From Candidatus Krumholzibacteriia bacterium (GTDB taxonomy: Bacteria; Krumholzibacteriota; Krumholzibacteriia; Krumholzibacteriales; Krumholzibacteriaceae), in assembly GCA_026387805.1 (NCBI GenBank), contig JAPLKY010000428.1, forward strand, positions 1 through 5,948: a stretch of DNA of 5,948 nucleotides, given 5' to 3'. Numbering within the stretch: the first letter of the stretch is position 1; each line of letters opens with the position of its first letter. The translations under genes were made by a program, and so were the position numbers. Below the pieces are notes generated by a model, which was given only the letters and a program-made list of their open reading frames with translations, searched no databases and was not told where the DNA came from. Positions 1 to 5,003 of the stretch are shown in pieces.

Positions 1-1879
1 CGGCGGCGCCGAGGGCGGAGGCGAGCCGTTCCGCAATGGATCGTCCGCGCGCGCTTCCCGGGAAGAACAGCACGCATCGGGGTTTGTCGATCGGACGGGG
101 CGATCCCTCGTGTCTGATCCCGACGGCGAGCTCCGCGTCGGCGCGGTTGACGACGTAGACGCGCTCCTGCGCGGAAATCGTCTCGTCCCCGTTTCGCGTG
201 AGGGTGACCGTCGCCCCCGCCCGCTCGAGGAGACTCCGGAGAAGCCGCGCGACCGAGAGATTCACGGAAGCGCCGCGCAACGAGGATGCGCTTCGACCTC
301 CCGGATCGGAGCCTCCGCCGCCCGGATCGATCGCGATCCGTTTCCCGGCGAGCACGCCGCCGAAAAGAGGGGTGAGCCGGACGGTTGCGACCGCCGGGGA
401 GGGGCCGCCGGGGATGCCGTCGAGAAGGGCCGGGGCGTAGCCCTCCGCGCTCACGAGGAGCGTCTCGGGGCGGCTCGAGACCGGGACGAGCAGTCTTCCG
501 GCCTCGTCCCCGAGCACGCTCGTGGAGGGGCTTCCGCCGACGACGGGGCGCGGGACCGCTCTCCCCGTCAGCGCGTCGATCACGACGATCGCGGTGGAAG
601 TCCGCTCCTCGAGCGCGGGCACGCTGATCTCGCAGGTCAGACTCTCCGCCGAGATCGTGAACGGTTCGCGGGCGAGGTCGAGGGGCGTTTCGAAAATGAA
701 CGTTCCGTTTCTGGAGGCGCCCGAAAAAGTCTCTCCATTCCGCGCGAATCGGGCGACGACGGGGGTGCCGTCCGCGACGCTCAGGCCGAGCTCATCGAGC
801 AGCCTCACGGAGATCGTCGCGATTCCCCCGGGCTTCTCGATCGGAGGGAGGGGAATGACGTGCCTCGGGGGACGCTTGAGAAGGATCGAGGCTTCCGGGC
901 TCCACGCGGTCGCTCCCTGCATGCTCCGGATGAATGCCTGAAGCCGGTGTGTCCCGTTCGGAAGGTCGGGGGGCATCGGATACCGGATGATCGACTTCGC
1001 CGCCTCGAACGTCGGCACGACCTCGCGATCGCCGATGCGAATGCGCGCGGAGGCGGGATCGAGCGGCACCCCCGCCTCTCCTTTCACCGAGAACGAGATC
1101 TCCGCGGGGGTCGCGAGCGTGTCGCGCGCCGGGGAGAGCCGCGCGATCGAGGGAACGCCGCGCGAGAAATACTCGATGAGTCCGAGGAAATACGCCTCGG
1201 CCTCGAGCTTCTGCTTTTCCGAGAGTCTGAGGCGCTCCTCGACGACGGGGTGGGAGAGGTAGCTCGCCTCGCCGAGGATCGCGGCGCGCGCCGTCGAATG
1301 CCTGAGGACGAAGTAGCTCCCCGGCTTGACCTCGGAGATCTCGATCCCCAGGTTGCGCGCGAGGTGCACCTGGACGTCCCCGGCGAGCTCGAGAGATGAG
1401 CCCGGATCGCCCGCGCGGTAGTAGACCTCGATCTTGTTGACGTCCCGTCTCACGGGGAAATTCGCGTTGTGATGAATGGAGACGAAGGCGTCCGGCTCGA
1501 GCTCGTTCGCCTTCGCGACGCGGACCGCGAGGTCGTCCCCCGCTTCGCTGGAGCCGGGAGGAAGCCGGTCCCGGTCCGTCGTGCGGGTGAGATGGGCGCG
1601 GGCCCCCGCATCCGTGCAGAGCCCCCAGAGATAGAGCGCGACGCCGAGATTCGCGTCCGCTTCGCGCAGGCTGTCGGCGCCGAGCGCGCCGTCGAACGCT
1701 CCGCCGTGCCCCGGGTCGATCACGATGGTCCTGCCTGCGAGGACGCGCGCATCGAGCGATTCGGACTTCTCCGCGAGCCGCTCATAGAGGTCCTTCTGGC
1801 CGGCCCGGCGCGCGGCGCATCCGGCGAGGAGGAGGCCGCAGATCGAAAGGAGTATCACGAGACGCAGCGATCGATTCAT
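1..1879 (-). CDS. Lipoprotein N-acetylmuramoyl-L-alanine amidase with a second, degenerate amidase domain (partial, C-terminus off the window)
   Basis: Predicted zinc hydrolase of the Amidase_3 (AmiC-like) family, which cleaves the bond between MurNAc and the stem peptide of peptidoglycan in the periplasm. I translated 626 codons from ATG 1879 without a stop or frameshift. Residues 1-21 are a lipoprotein signal ending in lipobox LAGC (Cys21); Ala at +2 would suit outer-membrane sorting by E. coli rules. Domain 1 (about 46-240) has the full active site: DPGHGG with His58, Glu73 in LREADANL, His136 in SIHHNA, and Glu204 in ILGEASYLS. Residues about 243-505 look beta-rich: one or two Ig-like modules (the second with GLSVADGTPV) and a carboxypeptidase-regulatory-like module (about 430-505). 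From about 509 a second amidase-like domain begins, with 11 of 15 positions identical to domain 1 around DPG-GG, but His58, Glu73 and His136 correspond to Gly521, Gly536 and Arg589. It is already longer than typical AmiC (about 420 aa). Divergent from selA. Family call is firm; the linker domains are tentative. Confidence 0.9.
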   Translation of the reverse strand, partial: MNRSLRLVILLSICGLLLAGCAARRAGQKDLYERLAEKSESLDARVLAGRTIVIDPGHGGAFDGALGADSLREADANLGVALYLWGLCTDAGARAHLTRTTDRDRLPPGSSEAGDDLAVRVAKANELEPDAFVSIHHNANFPVRRDVNKIEVYYRAGDPGSSLELAGDVQVHLARNLGIEISEVKPGSYFVLRHSTARAAILGEASYLSHPVVEERLRLSEKQKLEAEAYFLGLIEYFSRGVPSIARLSPARDTLATPAEISFSVKGEAGVPLDPASARIRIGDREVVPTFEAAKSIIRYPMPPDLPNGTHRLQAFIRSMQGATAWSPEASILLKRPPRHVIPLPPIEKPGGIATISVRLLDELGLSVADGTPVVARFARNGETFSGASRNGTFIFETPLDLAREPFTISAESLTCEISVPALEERTSTAIVVIDALTGRAVPRPVVGGSPSTSVLGDEAGRLLVPVSSRPETLLVSAEGYAPALLDGIPGGPSPAVATVRLTPLFGGVLAGKRIAIDPGGGGSDPGGRSASSLRGASVNLSVARLLRSLLERAGATVTLTRNGDETISAQERVYVVNRADAELAVGIRHEGSPRPIDKPRCVLFFPGSARGRSIAERLASALGAA

Positions 1880-1885
1880 CGGGAG

Positions 1886-1890
1886 CTCCT
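1886..1890 (-). promoter_or_regulatory. Ribosome binding site of the amidase gene
   Basis: AGGAG on the minus strand, six bases before ATG 1879, supports that start. The lipoprotein signal peptide also begins there. The site overlaps the 8-bp palindrome GGAGCTCC (1882-1889) and touches the right arm of an inverted repeat, so its accessibility in the mRNA could depend on folding. Confidence 0.7.
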
Positions 1891-1915
1891 TTTTCCCTGG
1901 TTTCACGATAAGCAT

Positions 1916-1944
1916 TCTTTAGCAGAAGCGCTCTCCTTCATCAA
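1916..1944 (-). promoter_or_regulatory. Candidate promoter for the amidase gene
   Basis: On the minus strand TTGATG (1944-1939) is followed after 17 bases by TAAAGA (1921-1916), preceded by TGC as in an extended -10. Four of six bases match at -35 and about three of six at -10, so this is a weak match. An alternative minus-strand -10, TATAGT at 2009-2004, matches better but I see no good -35 for it. Confidence 0.3.
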
Positions 1945-2023
1945 GAAGCAATTTCGCCGCAAAGAGGACCCCGGCTCCCGATGCGAAAAATGCGTCCCTA
2001 AAGACTATATATTGTGAAAATAG

Positions 2024-2052
2024 TTGACGGTATCCCCTATATATGGTAGAAA
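2024..2052 (+). promoter_or_regulatory. Sigma-70-type promoter for selA and downstream genes
   Basis: TTGACG (2024-2029) is followed by a 17-base spacer and TAGAAA (2047-2052), with TGG directly before the -10 giving an extended -10 (TGn). It lies in the most AT-rich part of the window. Transcription would start near 2059, leaving a leader of about 30 bases before selA. It is the only convincing plus-strand promoter I see for the three-gene cluster. Confidence 0.6.
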
Positions 2053-2074
2053 TGCCTGCATTCGGCTTGAGCAT

Positions 2075-2080
2075 TAAGGT
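2075..2080 (+). promoter_or_regulatory. Likely ribosome binding site of selA
   Basis: TAAGGT ends eight bases before ATG 2089. A second purine run, AAAGGAA (2082-2088), abuts the ATG and is too close to act as a normal Shine-Dalgarno site. An in-frame stop (TAA, 2074-2076) rules out an upstream start, so ATG 2089 is fixed although initiation may be modest. Confidence 0.5.
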
Positions 2081-2088
2081 TAAAGGAA

Positions 2089-3504
2089 ATGGATATTCAA
2101 TCGTCCCTGAAGAAATTACCATCGGTCGAGAAGGTTCTCGAGGACCCCCGGATCGCTCCGCGAATCACCCTTCTTTCGCGGAAGGGCATTACCCGGATCG
2201 TCCGGGATGCGATCGAGAGTCGCCGCGCGCTGCTGCTCGAAGGCTCGAAGATCCGCGCCTCCGGGAACGATATCGTGACGTCCGTCGCCGATGACGTCGT
2301 CGCGGAGCTCGACGCGCTGTCGACCTCCGGGACGCGCCGGGTCATCAACGCGACCGGTGTGGTTCTCCACACGAACCTCGGCCGCGCGGTTCTCGGGGAG
2401 AGCGTGCGGGCGGCGATCGACGCCGCGGCGCGGGGCTATGTCGATCTGGAAATCGATCTCGCGAGCGGGAAGAGAACGGAGCGCGGGCTTCGGGTCGGGA
2501 GGCTTCTTTCGCTGCTCACCGGAGCCGAGGATGCGTTCGTCGTGAACAACAACGCCGCGGCGGTGATGCTTGCCGTGCAGACGATCGCGGGCTCCGGCGC
2601 CGTCGCCGTGTCGCGCGGAGAGCTTGTCGAGATCGGCGGGAGCTTCAGACTTCCCGAGATACTGGCCGTCGCGGCCGGGCGCGTGATCGAGGTCGGGACG
2701 ACCAACCGGACGCACCGGAAGGATTACGAGAAGGCCGTTCGGGAGGGAGCCACGCTGCTTCTCAAGGTTCACACGAGCAATTACCGCATCGTCGGATATA
2801 CGAACGAGGTGTCGCTCGGCGAGCTCGCCGAGGTCGGACGGGCCGCGGGAGTGCCGGTCATGTACGATCAGGGAAGCGGGGTTCTCTACCCGTTGCGGGG
2901 CATGGGAATCGAAGGGGAGCAGTGTCTCGAAACGACGCTCGAGAGCGGCGCGGATATCGTGAGCTTCAGCACCGACAAGGTGCTCGGCGGTCCGCAGGGG
3001 GGCGCGCTCGTCGGAAGCGCCCCTCTCATCGCGAGGATGAGGGAGAATCATCTCTCGAGGGCGCTCCGGCTCGACAAGCTGGCGCTCGCGGGTCTCGAGC
3101 AGGTCCTGCGCGATTACTGGAACGGCGGATTCGAAGGGATACCGTCGCTCCGCATGATCATGGAACCGGTGGATCGTTTGCGGGAGAAGGCCGGCCGGCT
3201 CGCGGAACGCATCGTGGCGCGGAGCGCGCACGATCTCGACGTGAAGATCGCCGAATCGGAATCCTCCATAGGAGGCGGCAGTTTTCCCATAAATCCCTTG
3301 CAGACGGTCGTCGTGCAGATTACCCTTCCTGCGGTCCGCGCGGAGCGGCTTGCCGCGCTCATGCGCACGGGGAGCCCGTCCGTGCTGGTCCGCGTCAAGG
3401 ATCATTCGGTAATGATCGATCCTCGAACGATTCTCGGCGATGAAGAGGATGAGCTCGTAGCCGGACTCGTCGACGGGCTTGAAAGAATTCTCAAGAGGGA
3501 GTGA
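2089..3504 (+). CDS. selA: L-seryl-tRNA(Sec) selenium transferase (selenocysteine synthase SelA)
   Basis: PLP-dependent cytoplasmic enzyme that converts seryl-tRNA(Sec) to selenocysteyl-tRNA(Sec) using selenophosphate made by SelD; bacterial SelA forms a large ring-shaped homo-oligomer. The 471-aa product has the normal family length. An N-terminal tRNA-binding region (about 1-80, including LPSVEKVL) precedes the fold-type-I core. Hallmarks seen: INATGVVLHTNLGRA (86-100), VVNNNAAAV (151-159), SRGELVEIGGSFR (175-187), EVGTTNRTH (201-209), KVHTSNY (226-232), the PLP-side Asp260 in YDQGSG, and the Schiff-base lysine Lys297 in SFSTDKVLGGPQ. The C-terminal part keeps SIGGGSFP and IDPRTIL. It is first in the plus-strand cluster behind a good promoter, with the next gene starting 5 bases after its stop. 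selB, the usual neighbour, does not follow. No missing residue or frameshift is seen. Very confident. Confidence 0.98.
   Translation: MDIQSSLKKLPSVEKVLEDPRIAPRITLLSRKGITRIVRDAIESRRALLLEGSKIRASGNDIVTSVADDVVAELDALSTSGTRRVINATGVVLHTNLGRAVLGESVRAAIDAAARGYVDLEIDLASGKRTERGLRVGRLLSLLTGAEDAFVVNNNAAAVMLAVQTIAGSGAVAVSRGELVEIGGSFRLPEILAVAAGRVIEVGTTNRTHRKDYEKAVREGATLLLKVHTSNYRIVGYTNEVSLGELAEVGRAAGVPVMYDQGSGVLYPLRGMGIEGEQCLETTLESGADIVSFSTDKVLGGPQGGALVGSAPLIARMRENHLSRALRLDKLALAGLEQVLRDYWNGGFEGIPSLRMIMEPVDRLREKAGRLAERIVARSAHDLDVKIAESESSIGGGSFPINPLQTVVVQITLPAVRAERLAALMRTGSPSVLVRVKDHSVMIDPRTILGDEEDELVAGLVDGLERILKRE
3496..3501 (+). promoter_or_regulatory. Ribosome binding site that decides the start of the SPOR-domain gene
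   Basis: AGGGAG ends eight bases before ATG 3510, ideal spacing. The same site runs into an earlier in-frame GTG at 3501 (which overlaps the selA stop as GTGA), leaving no room for a Shine-Dalgarno sequence there. ATG 3510 is therefore the better start. The site lies inside the end of selA, so translation may be coupled. Confidence 0.6.
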
Positions 3505-3509
3505 TCGGA

Positions 3510-4961
3510 ATGACCGGTGAAGATCGCGGATATGCGAAAAACGATTCGTGCGAAGCGGCGGGAGGGGGCTACACGATATTCCTCGACGAGGAGCGCATCC
3601 GGGCTTTCATGGCGGCGGGGGATCCCTCTTCCGCGAGCGAGCTGGATCATTTCAACGACGTGGGCGCCCAGTTCGAAAAACGGATCAAGGAGAGAAGCGG
3701 CGCCGTGATACTCGCCCTCTCCGCCGGCGAGAAAGGGATATCGCGCGATTTCGCGGTGCTGCAGATCGCGCACATCATCGCGAAGCACGGCAAGAACGTT
3801 CTCATCGTCGACGGCGACTTTCTGCACTCCGGCCTGAGCGGTCTCGTCGAAAACGTCGAGGAGCACGGCTTCCTCGATCTCCTGCTCTACGGGAGCTCGC
3901 TCAAGACGGTCACGCGGGCGGTCGGGATCGAAGGCGTGAGCGTCGCCGGACCCGGCTCGTTCCCCGTTTCGCGCACGATTCCGTTCGCCATGAAGGAATT
4001 CGAGAAGATCATGGACTTCCTTCGCACGAAGCACGACGTCATCATCTACTGCTCGACGCTGTATACGGAGGACGCGAAGATCAATCCTCTCGCCAGGCTC
4101 GTCGACGGCATACTCCTCTGCTGCCGGATCGACGATATGAGCGACGGTGAACTGCAGAAGAACATCAAGGCGCTCGGCGAGGAGAAGGTTCCTCCGGTCG
4201 AGCTCGTGTGCTTCTGCGGGAAGCGCGCCCAGGCGCCGGTCCCGGTTTCAAAGAAGGCTCTCGAGCCGACCGGCGGAGTACCGACGATCGCCGCTCCGAA
4301 AGAGACGCCCGCCGGCAGGGACGAGCCGCTCGCGATTCCCTTGATCGAGAAGGCCGAAGATCTCGAGCCGCTCGGCGGGATCGAGCCGGAAAGGAAACCG
4401 CGCCTCAGCGTGCTCCGCGTCGTGAGCATCGCGGCGGCGATTCTCATCCTCGCCTTCGTCGTATGGTGGGTCGTGCTCAACCGGACGGTTCGAGAGAAGG
4501 AGCCCCTCGGCACGACGCCGGGGGAGGTCGCGCGGACCTCGGACGGCGCGTCGTCGCCCGCGAAGGATTCGACGACGGTCCCGGCCGAAAGCATCGCCGC
4601 CTCCGCGCCGGACAGCGCGCGGGCGATCCCGCCGTCAGGAACGGCGGAAACGGCGGCGCGCACTGAGCCGAAGACCGCCGATGCGGCGGGGACGGAGATC
4701 GCTCCGGGACGGGGCGTATACACGATCCACGTCGCCTCGTTCAGGGAAACGTCACGCGCCGACGTCGAAAAGGCGTATCTTGACAAGAATGGATTTCCGG
4801 CGCGGATCGTCGAGGTCGACATCAAGGGGGAGAAGTGGCTCCGTGTTCTCGTCGGCGAGTTCGCGACGGAGGGCGAGGCGACGAAGACGAGACTCGATCT
4901 CCTGGGACTCAATAAGATCGGATATGCGAGGGTCGTGACCATCGAAGCCGCGACCCGCTGA
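3510..4961 (+). CDS. Single-pass membrane protein: degenerate MinD/BY-kinase-like NTPase domain plus periplasmic SPOR domain
   Basis: 483 aa from ATG 3510 (486 if GTG 3501 is used). Residues about 45-235 follow the ParA/MinD/BY-kinase pattern: an entry helix (SELDHFNDV), a beta strand into a P-loop position (SAGEKGISRDF, 71-81), a helix, then VLIVDGD (97-103) as Walker A', a DVIIYCSTL strand (176-184) and LVDGILLCCR (197-206). The P-loop lacks the GKS/T signature and the Walker B strand ends in Tyr instead of Asp, so ATP hydrolysis looks unlikely. A hydrophobic helix at about 301-323, preceded by Arg/Lys residues, predicts N-in/C-out topology. A Pro/Ala/Ser/Thr-rich linker (about 327-401) leads to a SPOR domain (about 402-479; YTIHVASF, then WLRVLVGEF), a fold that binds peptidoglycan strands stripped of stem peptides at division septa. 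The BY-kinase tyrosine tail is absent. It lies between selA and smc. SPOR and topology are secure; the NTPase relationship is likely; its cellular role is inferred. Confidence 0.85.
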   Translation: MTGEDRGYAKNDSCEAAGGGYTIFLDEERIRAFMAAGDPSSASELDHFNDVGAQFEKRIKERSGAVILALSAGEKGISRDFAVLQIAHIIAKHGKNVLIVDGDFLHSGLSGLVENVEEHGFLDLLLYGSSLKTVTRAVGIEGVSVAGPGSFPVSRTIPFAMKEFEKIMDFLRTKHDVIIYCSTLYTEDAKINPLARLVDGILLCCRIDDMSDGELQKNIKALGEEKVPPVELVCFCGKRAQAPVPVSKKALEPTGGVPTIAAPKETPAGRDEPLAIPLIEKAEDLEPLGGIEPERKPRLSVLRVVSIAAAILILAFVVWWVVLNRTVREKEPLGTTPGEVARTSDGASSPAKDSTTVPAESIAASAPDSARAIPPSGTAETAARTEPKTADAAGTEIAPGRGVYTIHVASFRETSRADVEKAYLDKNGFPARIVEVDIKGEKWLRVLVGEFATEGEATKTRLDLLGLNKIGYARVVTIEAATR

Positions 4962-4976
4962 ACGGGGGACATTCGA

Positions 4977-5003
4977 ATGACGTTGGGAGGATACAACCGG
5001 TGA
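4977..5003 (+). other. Possible 8-codon leader mini-ORF overlapping the smc start
   Basis: ATG 4977 opens a frame encoding MTLGGYNR and ends at TGA 5001-5003, which overlaps the smc GTG (5000-5002) as GTGA. A G-rich run (4964-4968) lies eight bases upstream of the ATG and could serve as a ribosome site. The mini-ORF also contains the smc Shine-Dalgarno sequence, so its translation could affect smc initiation. It may well be chance. Confidence 0.2.
4985..4990 (+). promoter_or_regulatory. Ribosome binding site of smc
   Basis: GGGAGG ends nine bases before GTG 5000 and supports this non-ATG start. The start also fits the family because the first residues (MSLSKLEMVGFKSF) match the usual Smc N-terminus in length and content. 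Confidence 0.7.

Larger units (their letters stand above)
1877..1983. repeat. 10-bp perfect inverted repeat spanning the amidase leader and start codon
   Basis: CATCGGGAGC at 1877-1886 and its exact reverse complement GCTCCCGATG at 1974-1983 are separated by 87 bases. In the amidase transcript the downstream arm would contain the AUG and lie against the Shine-Dalgarno sequence, so pairing could hide the start site. This only works if transcription begins upstream of (right of) 1983. From the candidate promoter at 1916-1944 the distal arm would not be transcribed. It could also be a spaced operator or chance. Confidence 0.35.

Noticed and set aside
110..1399. Long plus-strand open frame opposite the amidase.
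   Set aside because: Its translation is Arg/Gly/Glu-rich low-complexity sequence with no domain pattern. The minus strand carries clear amidase motifs, so this is an antisense shadow of GC-rich coding DNA.
1880..1985. Possible tRNA-Sec between the amidase and selA: complementary ends about 100 bases apart and a TCA triplet in a small hairpin near 1937-1947.
   Set aside because: No T-arm (GTTCGAnTC-type) sequence, no conserved U before the TCA, a mismatch right after three base pairs in the would-be anticodon stem, and no D-arm or extended variable arm.
2116..3405. Long minus-strand open frame opposite selA.
   Set aside because: It lies entirely inside selA, which has full-length conserved motifs; the antisense product is compositionally biased and unrecognised.
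3501..3512. GTG 3501 as the start of the SPOR-domain gene, overlapping the selA stop as GTGA.
   Set aside because: The Shine-Dalgarno-like AGGGAG runs directly into this GTG, while ATG 3510 has it at eight bases. The three extra residues carry no family information.
3502..4961. Selenocysteine read-through at the TGA stops of selA or the SPOR gene.
   Set aside because: Both proteins end at their normal family length, and the downstream sequence either starts the next gene at once or encodes nothing recognisable. No SECIS-like hairpin was evident.
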